NCBI RefSeq assembly: GCF_003324525.1
Contig: NZ_QGDC01000007.1
Coordinates: forward strand, 1-64,000
Direction of reading: 5' to 3'
DNA length: 64,000 nucleotides
Source: Mucilaginibacter hurinus
GTDB taxonomy: Bacteria; Bacteroidota; Bacteroidia; Sphingobacteriales; Sphingobacteriaceae
Numbering within the stretch: the first letter of the stretch is position 1; the number at the start of each line of letters is the position of its first letter. Below the pieces are notes generated by a model that was not told the origin of the DNA, ran no database searches, and was given only the letters and a program-made list of their open reading frames with translations. A program made the position numbers and the translations under genes. This document shows positions 26,406 to 35,097 of this stretch, piece after piece.

Positions 26406-27104
26406 ATGAAGGGTATTTTTAAACTCATCTTCCGGGCGTTTAAGCTGGCATTCATTTTTTTTGTGTTTGTGAGCCTTTTTGGCGTACTGGTATATCGCTT
26501 TATCAATCCGCCGGTTACCTGGCTGATGATAGGCCGGGCGTTTGACCGCAAGGCTGATGGTAAGGAATGGAAGATAGACAAGGACTGGAAGGATTTTGAT
26601 GAAATATCTGACAATATGAAACGTGCGGCCGTCGCCGCAGAAGACCAGCGCTTTATGGAGCACCATGGTTTTGACTTTAAAGCAATAGAGCGGGCCATAA
26701 AAAAGAACGAGAAAAATAAAAAGAGAAAAAAAGTGATAGGCGGTAGTACCATCACCCAGCAAACGGCTAAAAATGTCTTCCTGTGGTCGGGTCGCTCATG
26801 GCTGCGCAAGGGGCTTGAGGCATGGTTTACCATATTAATAGAAACGTTTTGGAGCAAGCAGCGTGTAATGGAAGTGTATTTAAACGTGATAGAAATGGGC
26901 GATGGTATTTATGGGGCTGAAGCCGCGGCGCAAGCATATTTCGGAAAACCGGCATTGCAACTTACCAGGCGCGAAGCAGCTGCTATTGCTTCTATATTTC
27001 CTAATCCGTTGCATTGGTCGGTCACTAAGCCCAGCAGGTACGTACGGCACCGCCAGTATTTGATACGGATGAATATGCGGCGAATGGGGCCGCTGGATTT
27101 TTGA
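26406..27104 (+). CDS. mtgA: Monofunctional biosynthetic peptidoglycan transglycosylase
   Basis: A 232-residue inner-membrane GT51 enzyme that polymerises lipid II into glycan strands without a transpeptidase domain. One N-terminal transmembrane helix (AFIFFVFVSLFGVLVY) precedes the GT51 motifs: EDQRFMEHHGFD with the catalytic glutamate, GGSTITQQTAKNVFL, KRVMEVYLNVIEMGDGIYG-like (QRVMEVYLNVIE), and RREAAAIASIFPNP. The start at 26406 (MKGIFKLIF) is used. An in-frame GTG at 26361 lies inside the rplI terminator and is rejected. Complete. Confidence 0.95.
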   Translation: MKGIFKLIFRAFKLAFIFFVFVSLFGVLVYRFINPPVTWLMIGRAFDRKADGKEWKIDKDWKDFDEISDNMKRAAVAAEDQRFMEHHGFDFKAIERAIKKNEKNKKRKKVIGGSTITQQTAKNVFLWSGRSWLRKGLEAWFTILIETFWSKQRVMEVYLNVIEMGDGIYGAEAAAQAYFGKPALQLTRREAAAIASIFPNPLHWSVTKPSRYVRHRQYLIRMNMRRMGPLDF

Positions 27105-27224
27105 GCCCGGTTTATGATTATAGGATTTGTCGTAAGTTCTCTTTTTAACAGTTGTGCCCGGCCATTTTCTTTGCCAAATAGTGGCGCGTAAGTAATGTTA
27201 AAGGTTAATTACTCATTCAATAAA

Positions 27225-27833
27225 TTACTTATACTTCCAATGCCGTGATTTTCCCTCACTTATCCATTCCAGCGCAATAGCTAACCGTTTATCGCGTGTA
27301 GCATCGGTCTTAGCGTCGGTTATCCAATCTACATATTCTTTTTTCTTTGAGGGGCTAAAGTTTTCAAAATTGGTCATAGCGTTAATATCTTCACTAAGTA
27401 CCAGGGTAATATAATCGGGTATCACCAATTCTTGTTTTTCTGCGGTGTTGCTCTTTCTTCCCGGTGTTTTTTCTGTCTTATCGTTCAAGTCAAAAGCTTC
27501 CTGTATGTATTGCACAAGTATGTCATCTTCAGGCAGATCTGCAAGGCTGGTAAGCCGGCCAAAATTACCTGCCGCTGCGATTTCGGTATTCAATACTTTA
27601 TGCGGATCAGTAAGCTTAGCGGCATTCCAAAACCCAAATGAACAGTGCTGTTTAAAAGCGGCCATTTGACACACCGGTCCTTTATAGTCAAAAAAGGGGG
27701 AGCTCCATTTTATGGTCTCTGTAATTTCCGGACACGCACGGTGTACCAACTCCCGCAGGTGTATTAAAATCGGTTTAGCGAAATCTGCAGATCTGGCGAT
27801 GTATAAATCGACACGGTTATCAAACTTTTCCAT
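27225..27833 (-). CDS. YdeI/OmdA-type protein (DUF1801 plus C-terminal OmdA domain)
   Basis: A 202-residue cytoplasmic protein. Residues ~1-130 follow the DUF1801 fold (ITETIKWSSPFFDYKG.VCQMAAFKQHCSFGFW). The region from ~140 (ELVIPDYITLVL, NFENFSPSKKKEYVDWITDAK) is the OmdA/bacteriocin-protection domain, rich in Lys near AKTDATRDKRL. The two-domain layout equals the YdeI family of E. coli, linked to polymyxin tolerance; the mechanism is uncertain. Related in its first half to the protein near 23.7 kb. Confidence 0.85.
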   Translation of the reverse strand: MEKFDNRVDLYIARSADFAKPILIHLRELVHRACPEITETIKWSSPFFDYKGPVCQMAAFKQHCSFGFWNAAKLTDPHKVLNTEIAAAGNFGRLTSLADLPEDDILVQYIQEAFDLNDKTEKTPGRKSNTAEKQELVIPDYITLVLSEDINAMTNFENFSPSKKKEYVDWITDAKTDATRDKRLAIALEWISEGKSRHWKYK

Positions 27834-27879
27834 AATGCAATATAAGCAGTCATCGGTCGCTGGTCAATAGACATTTTGC

Positions 27880-27944
27880 CTTGCCACAGCCCTCGCCTTC
27901 GGACACGGGGGTATCGGTTTTATCAAGTTCTATGCTGTGGCGAG
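27880..27944. repeat. 11-bp near-perfect inverted repeat
   Basis: CTTGCCACAGC (27880-27890) and GCTGTGGCGAG (27934-27944) pair with one wobble over a 43-base loop containing CTCGCCTTCGGACACGGGG. It follows the stop of the gene at 27961 on the minus strand, without a U-tract. Confidence 0.35.
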
Positions 27945-27960
27945 AATTTAGGTGAAGCTT

Positions 27961-28440
27961 CTACACCAATGACGCAAACAATTGGATATGCCAGCTCTCC
28001 TTAAAAGGCACTTCCCACTTGGTTTCCAGCTCAGCCACATTTTGCACCAGGTTATTAAATACAATAGTGTCTTTGGTAATTATGCCTTGCTTTATCAGTT
28101 CTTCAAAATCATGGCGCGGTACAGACAGGATCTCATCGCCCTTACGGTAAGCCAGGTTAAACCTGTCGAACAGGCTAATGCCGAACTGCTGTTCCAGCTG
28201 TTCCATAAATCGTACGGACTTATCAATTGAGCAGCCGCTTGCGCCGGCTTGAGCTTCGTCAACAATCAAAATCAAAAACCGGTTGTAACGGATTTCGGCC
28301 TTGGCCTTGAGCTGGTTATTGTGGGCTGTCCATGTCTGCACAAAATTGTCCAGGGCTGCCTGCAACCTGGGTAATTCGGCTTCGGTTAGTTGTCTGTTTG
28401 CCTGGTATATCCAAACCCTTGATTGTGGAGAAAAATGCAT
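27961..28440 (-). CDS. Conserved Bacteroidota protein often mislabelled 'ABC transporter ATPase'
   Basis: A 159-residue cytoplasmic protein. The pattern SRVWIYQANRQLTEAEL, FVQTWTAHNNQLKAKA, LIVDEAQAGASGCSIDKSVRFMEQLEQQFGI matches a family that databases carry as 'ABC transporter ATPase'. I see no Walker A, signature or Walker B motif, so that name is not supported. DEAQAGASGCSID is the most distinctive block. Function unknown; the family is common in the phylum. Confidence 0.7.
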   Translation of the reverse strand: MHFSPQSRVWIYQANRQLTEAELPRLQAALDNFVQTWTAHNNQLKAKAEIRYNRFLILIVDEAQAGASGCSIDKSVRFMEQLEQQFGISLFDRFNLAYRKGDEILSVPRHDFEELIKQGIITKDTIVFNNLVQNVAELETKWEVPFKESWHIQLFASLV

Positions 28441-28486
28441 AATGCAAATTTATTAATTTCTTAACTTCGATCAGTATTTTGTTGTC

Positions 28487-28972
28487 ATGCCAAAAACACA
28501 TCTGCCCAGCCTAAGTAAGTCCGTATGTATTGCTTTAGCATGTATTGTGTGTATATGTAATTATGGTTTTAATGTCTTCGACCCGGGTGAGCAGGAATTA
28601 CTGAGTTGGAGCAATAAATGCCTTACTCAATCTTTTGCGGTATTGCCCTCAGATAAATTGAAAAAGTGGGAATTGGTGCTCACGCCAGACGCTTTTATCA
28701 GGTTGAAAAAAACTTACGTTAATGGCAAGCAGGAGTTCTTTTCATTCCACTTGCAGCGATTTAACGACATGGACTACCTGGGAACTGCTCAATGCGGCGT
28801 ACTGAAGCTACGCACTGACGATGCTGACATTATTGTACAAACTCATCACGACCGTAAAGGCAATATAGACACGATGGCATCAGAACTTACCATCAATGTA
28901 AAAAACATGGAGCCCGAGCGCCTGGATAGCCTGCGCAGTGCTTTGCTGTTTTTTAAAAAGAAAACGCTTTAA
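28487..28972 (+). CDS. Hypothetical exported protein
   Basis: A 161-residue protein with a hydrophobic N-terminal segment (VCIALACIVCICNYGF) acting as a signal peptide or anchor. The rest has alternating charged and hydrophobic residues (KWELVLTPDAFIRLKKTY, GTAQCGVLKLR) that suggest a beta-rich domain. No family is recognised. It is divergent from the preceding conserved gene, 46 bases away. Confidence 0.6.
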   Translation: MPKTHLPSLSKSVCIALACIVCICNYGFNVFDPGEQELLSWSNKCLTQSFAVLPSDKLKKWELVLTPDAFIRLKKTYVNGKQEFFSFHLQRFNDMDYLGTAQCGVLKLRTDDADIIVQTHHDRKGNIDTMASELTINVKNMEPERLDSLRSALLFFKKKTL

Positions 28973-29096
28973 GTTGTGTTTATCATACCAACAGTTATGT
29001 ACTGTATGGTTAATTATTTAGTTAGCAAACTTGTTATTCGCAATATTTTTTTCATATTTGAGCTAGACATAAACCACTATCTGCTCTATTCTTTTT

Positions 29097-31373
29097 ATGA
29101 AAAAAATATTGACCTTCGCCTTCAGCGCGGCTGTTTCTGTAACCGTAGCTCAGCAAAAGCCTTTAATTGATTATGTTAATCCTATTATAGGGACAGGCGG
29201 TACCGCACACACTTATCCCGGCCCAACTGTGCCGTTTGGTATGGTGCAACCGGGTCCTGATACGGGCTTTGGTCTGTGGGAACACTGCGCAGGCTATTAC
29301 TATAACAATCCCACTATCATTGGCTTTAGTAACACGCATATCAGCGGTACCGGTGTGGGTGATTTGGGTGATGTAATGCTCCAGCCGGCTACCGGCTCAG
29401 TAAAGACAGAACGCGGCGACGAAAAAATACCCGGTTCGGGCTATCGCTCACGTTTCTCCCACGATGACGAAAAGGCTTCCCCGGGATATTACCAGGTGCG
29501 TTTGCTTGATCACAATGTAAATGTTGAGCTTACAGCTACCGAGCGTGCAGGCTTGCATAAATACACTTTTCCCCGCAATGCCGATAGCAGCTATGTTATA
29601 TTAGATATGGGGCACGTTGTAACCAGTGAAAAAGGTAAAACCATCTGGGGATTTATACAGGTAGTAAACGACTCAACCGTTTTGGGCTATCGCCTGTCTA
29701 AAGCGTTGGCTACCGAGCGGTATATGTATTATGCCATTAGGTTTTCGCGTCCGTTCAGCAAGTTTAATTTGATGAAGTTCCAGGAAAGGATATCTGTTGC
29801 ACATCCTGTTCAGGGTTCGGGCGACGAGGTTAAAGCGGTTTTTCGGTATACAACAAAGCATGATAAGCCCCTATTGGTTAAAGTAGGCCTTTCGGCCGTT
29901 GATGCCGACGGCGCTCTGGCAAACCTAGACGCCGAGATACCACATTGGAACTTCGACAAGGTAAAAAAACAGGCTGAAGATAAATGGGAAAGGGAATTAT
30001 CAAAAGTAACCGCCGTAAAAGCTGATAATAAAACCAAAACGATTTTTTATACGGCATTATATCATACCATGCTTGCGCCAACTATTTATATGGATGCTGA
30101 TGGGCGCTACCGTGGAGTGGATAATAAAATACACCAGGACAGTAACTTTTTAAATTACACTTTATTTTCCCTGTGGGATACTTTCCGTGCAGAGCACCCT
30201 TTATTCACTTTGCTGTATCCGGAAAGAGTTAACGATATGATTACTTCTATGCTTATGCATTACAAGCAAAGTGCTTACAGGGTGTTGCCAAAATGGTCAT
30301 TCCACGCAAACGAAACGTGGACGATGATTGGTTACCACGCCGTTCCGGTGATTGCCGACGCGTATTTGAAAGGATTTAAAGGGTTCGATAGTGAACTCGC
30401 TTTGGAGGCCATGAAAGCTTCAGCTAATGCACCGTTTGAGGGCATGGAGTATTACAAAACGATAGGATATGTCCCCATCGATAAGGAGCCCGAAGCCGCA
30501 TCTAAAACTATGGAGTATGCCTATGACGACTGGACCATAGCAGCGATGGCAAAAAAAATGGGCAAAACGGATGATTATAATATCTTTTTGAAACGCTCGG
30601 CTAATTATAAAAACGTGTACGACAGCAAAATCAACTTTGCACGCGCAAAGCTGCTCAACGGTCAGTTTAAAACGCCCTTTGATCCTTTGCATATGCGTTA
30701 TGGCGGCGATTATACCGAAGGCAATGCCTGGCAATATAGTTGGTTTGTGCCGCATGATATAGGAGGCCTGATGACGTTGATGGGAGGCAGGGATAAATTT
30801 TCTGCTAAACTGGATACGTTGTTAAGCATGAAAGAAACCGTTAATGATATGAGCGGCGAACAGCCATATGACGTTACCGGCATGGTAGGCCAGTACGCGC
30901 ATGGTAATGAGCCAAGCCATCACATAGCCTATTTATACAACTATGCTGATCAGCCATGGAAAACACAGGAGACTGTACATAAGATAATGACACGGCTTTA
31001 CAACAACACACCTGATGGTTTGGCTGGTAATGATGATTGCGGGCAAATGTCGGCATGGTATGTTTGGAGCGCGCTGGGTATGTATCCCGTAAATCCTGCC
31101 GGCGGCGTTTATTCTATTGGTACTCCATCACTTAGCTCGGCTACCATAAATCTACAAGGCGGGAAACAGCTTGTTGTAAAGGCTAACAACTTAAGCATGG
31201 CAAACAGATATGTCAGGTCAATTAAACTTAACGGTCGTCCGTATAAAAAAACATGGATAACGCATGAGCTTTTATACCGTGGTGGTATCATGGAATTTGA
31301 AATGGCGGGTAAACCGGTAAAAAACTGGTTCACAGGTAACGATTTGGAAGCGGAGAAGATGTTGAATAAATAA
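29097..31373 (+). CDS. GH92 family alpha-mannosidase
   Basis: A 758-residue exported, calcium-dependent exo-alpha-mannosidase, likely acting on alpha-1,2-linked mannose of high-mannose glycans. A short signal-like start (ILTFAFSAAVSVTVAQ) is followed by the GH92 opening (VNPIIGTGGTAHTYPGPTVPFGM). Further family blocks are GFSNTHISGTGVGDLGD, YWSLWDTFRAEHP-like (LFSLWDTFRAEHP), GYHAVPVIADAY, and the end region GNDDCGQMSAWYVWSALGMYPVNP. Full length. No SusC/SusD or other GH genes are adjacent. Confidence 0.95.
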   Translation: MKKILTFAFSAAVSVTVAQQKPLIDYVNPIIGTGGTAHTYPGPTVPFGMVQPGPDTGFGLWEHCAGYYYNNPTIIGFSNTHISGTGVGDLGDVMLQPATGSVKTERGDEKIPGSGYRSRFSHDDEKASPGYYQVRLLDHNVNVELTATERAGLHKYTFPRNADSSYVILDMGHVVTSEKGKTIWGFIQVVNDSTVLGYRLSKALATERYMYYAIRFSRPFSKFNLMKFQERISVAHPVQGSGDEVKAVFRYTTKHDKPLLVKVGLSAVDADGALANLDAEIPHWNFDKVKKQAEDKWERELSKVTAVKADNKTKTIFYTALYHTMLAPTIYMDADGRYRGVDNKIHQDSNFLNYTLFSLWDTFRAEHPLFTLLYPERVNDMITSMLMHYKQSAYRVLPKWSFHANETWTMIGYHAVPVIADAYLKGFKGFDSELALEAMKASANAPFEGMEYYKTIGYVPIDKEPEAASKTMEYAYDDWTIAAMAKKMGKTDDYNIFLKRSANYKNVYDSKINFARAKLLNGQFKTPFDPLHMRYGGDYTEGNAWQYSWFVPHDIGGLMTLMGGRDKFSAKLDTLLSMKETVNDMSGEQPYDVTGMVGQYAHGNEPSHHIAYLYNYADQPWKTQETVHKIMTRLYNNTPDGLAGNDDCGQMSAWYVWSALGMYPVNPAGGVYSIGTPSLSSATINLQGGKQLVVKANNLSMANRYVRSIKLNGRPYKKTWITHELLYRGGIMEFEMAGKPVKNWFTGNDLEAEKMLNK

Positions 31374-31524
31374 ACTACGTAACGCTGTAAAAAAAATAAA
31401 TGTGTGTATAAAAAACAATAGCCAACCTTAGCAAGCTTATATATGAGGCAAGGAAGCTTAAAACCGGTGATCGCTGCCTGTTTTGCACAGCAAAACTTTA
31501 CCGGGAGGCGTTTGTTGTTTCGAT

Positions 31525-33558
31525 ATGCCTGCAGCTGTATCCGATATAAAAAAATTGCTTGCAAAAGCAACGAAAGCAGCATTCCCGAAGGGAATAAAAC
31601 CAATGCTTGCCACTTTGGTTAATGAGCCATTTGACCAGCCCGGATGGATATATGAGGTGAAGTGGGACGGATATCGCGCCCTGGCGTTGGTAAACAAGGG
31701 CGAGGTGGAGTTAACATCACGCAACAACAAATCATTTAATGATAAATTTTATCCGCTTTATCACTTACTGCAGCAATGGAAGATAAACGCTGTTGTTGAT
31801 GGCGAAATAGTTGTGTTAACCAGCAAGGGCACTTCAAATTTCGGCAGTTTGCAAAACTGGCGAAGCGAAGCCGACGGCGAACTGGTATATTATGTGTTTG
31901 ATATTTTGTGGTATGAAGGTAAAGATCTTACCCAATTACCACTTACACAGCGCCGGGCTATACTTGAACAAGTATTACCCGTTTCAGACGATGTGCGGCT
32001 GAGCCAGTTGTTTAAAGCGGGCGGGAAAGAATTTTACGACGCTGCTCACAAGATGGGACTTGAAGGGATTATTGCCAAAAAAGCTGAGAGTGCATACTTG
32101 CCCAATTTGCGTTCAAAGGAATGGTTGAAAATAAAGGTAAACCGGCGGCAGGAAGTGGTTATAGGCGGTTACACTAATAACGAAGGCTCCTCAAAACAAT
32201 TTAGTTCCTTGTTGCTCGGTGTATATAACAATGGAGCGTTTCACTACGTGGGCAAGGTAGGCACCGGCTTTTCCGACAAATTGCAAAAGGAGATGATGGC
32301 GCAGTTTAAGCCGCTTATTATCAACAAAACGCCATTTGCTGTTGAGCCGGATTATAATAAACCTTCGCGTTTCAGGCCTAATCCGCCTAAAGCTACGGCT
32401 ACATGGTTAAAACCAGAATTGGTTTGCGAGGTTAGCTTTGCAGAAATTACGTCAGATGGAGTGTTTCGGCACCCTTCATTTGAGGGCATGCGGGTAGATA
32501 AAAATGCCAAAGATGTTATCCTTGAAACTGCCGCCCATACGCCGGAACTAATAGAGGAGGAGCATGAACTGGTAAAGGACAAAATAATCAACGCGCCCAA
32601 AAAATCTACACGGAAAACGCTGCTTAATCCTACAGAGCAAACCCAGGTAAAAAAAATAAATGGGCATGATTTGAAGTTTAGCAACCTTAATAAAATTTAC
32701 TGGCCCGCCGAAAAGATTACAAAAAGGGATATGCTGAATTATTATTACCAGGTAGCCCCTTATATATTACCATACTTGAAGGACAGGCCCCAGTCGCTCA
32801 ACCGTTTTCCTAACGGAATAAAAGGGTTCAGCTTTTACCAGAAGAATGTGAAGGACAAAGCACCCGATTGGCTGAAGACTTTCCCTTATACCACAAGCGA
32901 TGGCGAACACAAAGAGTTTTTATTAGGTACTGATGAATATAGTTTGTTGTGGATGGCATCATTAGGGTCAATAGAAATGAACCCGTGGTTTAGCCGCGCA
33001 CAATTCCCTGATAACCCCGACTACTGCGTAATAGACCTCGACCCGGACAAACATACGTTTGACCAGGTGATACAAGCGGCGCAGGTGACCAGGGAAGTAC
33101 TCGAAGCCATTAACGTGCCTTCCTATATTAAAACATCAGGATCTACGGGTATGCACGTGTACATACCGCTTAATGCCAAATATGATTATGACCAGTCGCA
33201 GCTGTTTGCGCGTTTGCTGGTGAACATTGTGCACGAGCAAATACCCGAGTTTACCAGTGTTGAACGTATGATAAGCAAACGTGAGGGTAAAATGTATCTC
33301 GACTTTTTACAGAACCGTCCGGGTGCTACGCTGGCATGTCCTTATTCGTTACGGCCTAAGCCGGGAGCCACGGTTTCTATGCCACTGCATTGGGATGAAG
33401 TAAAACCCGGCCTGGAAATGCGCGATTTCCATATTTTTAACGCCATTGACAGGGTGAAGGAACAGGGTGATATTTTTAAACCCGTGTTAGGAAAGGGTAT
33501 CGATTTGGAAACTACCTTGAAAAAGATGAAAAGTTTGTTTGATGCAGGTTCGTCCTGA
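31525..33558 (+). CDS. ligD: Two-domain DNA ligase D (ligase-polymerase, no phosphoesterase domain)
   Basis: About 677 residues from ATG 31525. The ATP-dependent ligase module comes first: nucleotidyl-lysine K46 in YEVKWDGYR, VDGEIVVL, and EGIIAKKAESAY, with an OB-fold to about residue 340. A linker (EHELVKDKIINAPKKS) follows, then a primase-polymerase domain from GHDLKFSNLNKIYW that includes SLNRFPNGI and VIDLDPD with catalytic aspartates. It repairs double-strand breaks with Ku by non-homologous end joining. The N-terminal 3'-phosphoesterase domain of many LigD proteins is missing; an alternative TTG start at 31483 adds only 14 residues. No ku gene in the window. Confidence 0.9.
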   Translation: MPAAVSDIKKLLAKATKAAFPKGIKPMLATLVNEPFDQPGWIYEVKWDGYRALALVNKGEVELTSRNNKSFNDKFYPLYHLLQQWKINAVVDGEIVVLTSKGTSNFGSLQNWRSEADGELVYYVFDILWYEGKDLTQLPLTQRRAILEQVLPVSDDVRLSQLFKAGGKEFYDAAHKMGLEGIIAKKAESAYLPNLRSKEWLKIKVNRRQEVVIGGYTNNEGSSKQFSSLLLGVYNNGAFHYVGKVGTGFSDKLQKEMMAQFKPLIINKTPFAVEPDYNKPSRFRPNPPKATATWLKPELVCEVSFAEITSDGVFRHPSFEGMRVDKNAKDVILETAAHTPELIEEEHELVKDKIINAPKKSTRKTLLNPTEQTQVKKINGHDLKFSNLNKIYWPAEKITKRDMLNYYYQVAPYILPYLKDRPQSLNRFPNGIKGFSFYQKNVKDKAPDWLKTFPYTTSDGEHKEFLLGTDEYSLLWMASLGSIEMNPWFSRAQFPDNPDYCVIDLDPDKHTFDQVIQAAQVTREVLEAINVPSYIKTSGSTGMHVYIPLNAKYDYDQSQLFARLLVNIVHEQIPEFTSVERMISKREGKMYLDFLQNRPGATLACPYSLRPKPGATVSMPLHWDEVKPGLEMRDFHIFNAIDRVKEQGDIFKPVLGKGIDLETTLKKMKSLFDAGSS

Positions 33559-33649
33559 CCAATTTTATTTACGTTAATTCTTGATGAGAAAAGTCTGCTA
33601 AAAACGATCTTAAGAAATCTTAAAGGCGTAAAGTGTAATATGAATAGCT

Positions 33650-33985
33650 TTATTTTCCGGATGTATTTTTTGCAGGTTTTGCTTTAGCTGTTTTAACCGG
33701 TGTTGCCTGCGCAGCTGCCTTAATGGGTTGGGACGCTGTTGCGCTTGAAGCTTTTTTAACTTTAGTTGCAGGCATATCAGTTGCTGCAGGTACGGCTATC
33801 TTAATTTCTTTGGCTATTTTTTTTGCAAGTTGTTTAGCGCCCTTCTCAATTACCTTAGTCAACTCTTTTGAACTTCCGTAAACAGCCGTCATTTTTTTTA
33901 ATTCCGTTACCAGGTCCCTTTCTAGATTTTTTGCTGCTGTTTTCTTAGCTGTTTTGGCTTGTGCTTTAAGGTCGCTTTTTTTCAT
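33650..33985 (-). CDS. Lys/Ala-rich histone-H1-like protein
   Basis: A 111-residue, very basic protein. The first ~70 residues are helical (AKTAKKTAAKNLERDLVTELKKM and GAKQLAKKIAKEIK), followed by an Ala/Pro/Lys/Thr tail (KAAAQATPVKTAKAKPAKN). Composition suggests a nucleic-acid-binding, partly disordered protein, like H1-tail proteins in bacteria. No defined domain. Role inferred from composition alone. Confidence 0.6.
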   Translation of the reverse strand: MKKSDLKAQAKTAKKTAAKNLERDLVTELKKMTAVYGSSKELTKVIEKGAKQLAKKIAKEIKIAVPAATDMPATKVKKASSATASQPIKAAAQATPVKTAKAKPAKNTSGK

Positions 33986-34128
33986 ATGCTGTTTATTTAT
34001 TCAAAGATATGCACTAGGGGGATAAATCGATGTTATATTTATGTTAAGCAGGTCGGAGTTCTTTAAACACTTAACACTGTTAATATATTGATTTTTAAAA
34101 ATCCCGGTAAATTGCCATTTTAGCCAAT

Positions 34129-34545
34129 ATGGAATACACAAAAGAATATACGGTAAAAGATGAGCATATAGACGTACAAGGTATTGTGGATGGTTTATAT
34201 TATCCCTTTTATATGGAATACTGCCGCCACGATTATATAAAAGAAGTACTTGGGTTTGATATTGAGGAAGAGGCGAGAAGAGGCGTTAATATGGTTTTAT
34301 CCCAATATACCATTAACTTTTTGCGCTCGCTTAAAAAAGGGGATTCATTTACTGTTTCGTGCAGTTTAATGAGTGACAAAGACGGCTTGCCTAAGATACA
34401 TTTTAAACAGGCTATTATGCTGAACGGAAAGGTTACAACCAAGGCTATACTCTCGGGCACTTGTGTGCCGGCGGCAGGTGGCAGGCCATTTTTACCAGAA
34501 AGCATCATTGAGAAAGTGAAAGCCGCACCTGTTTTTGAAGGCTAG
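34129..34545 (+). CDS. Hotdog-fold acyl-CoA thioesterase
   Basis: A 138-residue single hotdog domain, like 4-hydroxybenzoyl-CoA thioesterase (YbgC-type). EYTVKDEHIDVQGIVDGLYYPFYMEYCRHDYIKEVLG fits the family, with aspartate D17-region at 'HIDVQGIVD' where the usual active-site Asp lies (DxxGHVN-type motif), followed by INFLRSLKKGDSFTV. The substrate is unknown. Single gene, cytoplasmic. Confidence 0.85.
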   Translation: MEYTKEYTVKDEHIDVQGIVDGLYYPFYMEYCRHDYIKEVLGFDIEEEARRGVNMVLSQYTINFLRSLKKGDSFTVSCSLMSDKDGLPKIHFKQAIMLNGKVTTKAILSGTCVPAAGGRPFLPESIIEKVKAAPVFEG

Positions 34546-34556
34546 GGAGAGAGGTT

Positions 34557-34955
34557 TTAATCTGCCTTTACGGCTTGGCGGGCTACCATTTGCCAGCCTT
34601 GCTCGCCTTTCACCCAAACAGAGAGCACGCTTAGCTTTACAAAGCCGGCCCCTTTGCCTTTGTCGTTAGTTTCGGCGGTGAATGTGTGACGTACCAGTGC
34701 TGTAGAGTTGATAACCTTAATGCTTTGATCGGTAAGTGAAATGCTTGTAAAAACCGACTTGCCACTGATAATGGTGTTAATAAATTCCTGTTTGGTTTCC
34801 AGCTTGCCGGCTGAATGTCCATAACTAAGATGTTCAGATGTGAGATTGGCTAAGGTAACACCGTCAGCATCAACCATAGCTTTCCGTAACCTCTCTACAA
34901 CTTGGGCAACTTCTTGGGTGTCCTGAGATGGGGCCGCTGCGATGGATATACTCAT
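34557..34955 (-). CDS. NTF2-like (SnoaL/DUF4440) protein
   Basis: A 132-residue protein with an NTF2-like cone fold: VVERLRKAMVDADGVTLANLTSEHLSYGHSAGKLETKQEFINTIISG then a strand-rich half, SVLSVWVKGEQGWQMVARQAVK. Such proteins are often stress-related binding proteins or small enzymes; no catalytic residues can be assigned. It starts MSISIAAAPSQD without a signal peptide and is convergent with the thioesterase gene. Confidence 0.8.
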   Translation of the reverse strand: MSISIAAAPSQDTQEVAQVVERLRKAMVDADGVTLANLTSEHLSYGHSAGKLETKQEFINTIISGKSVFTSISLTDQSIKVINSTALVRHTFTAETNDKGKGAGFVKLSVLSVWVKGEQGWQMVARQAVKAD

Positions 34956-35046
34956 GCTAATAATATATAAAATTCAAAGTCACCTTAGTATTAACCGACT
35001 TAATAAATGTTGAATATGCAATTTTCGTTAGAATAAACCGGGTTTA

Positions 35047-35082
35047 AATAATAAAGCCTTCCTAAAAGGAAGACTTTATTAT
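35047..35082 (-). terminator. Hairpin after the NagB-PIG-L gene
   Basis: ATAATAAAGCCTTCCT and AGGAAGACTTTATTAT form a long stem with one mismatch, just past the stop codon at 35098. There is an A/T-rich stretch but no clean U-tract, so terminator status is probable rather than certain. Confidence 0.55.
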
Positions 35083-35097
35083 CTGTGGTTTATTGGG

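Noticed and set aside
27961-28440. The database name 'ABC transporter ATPase'
   Set aside because: No Walker A, signature or Walker B motif is present.
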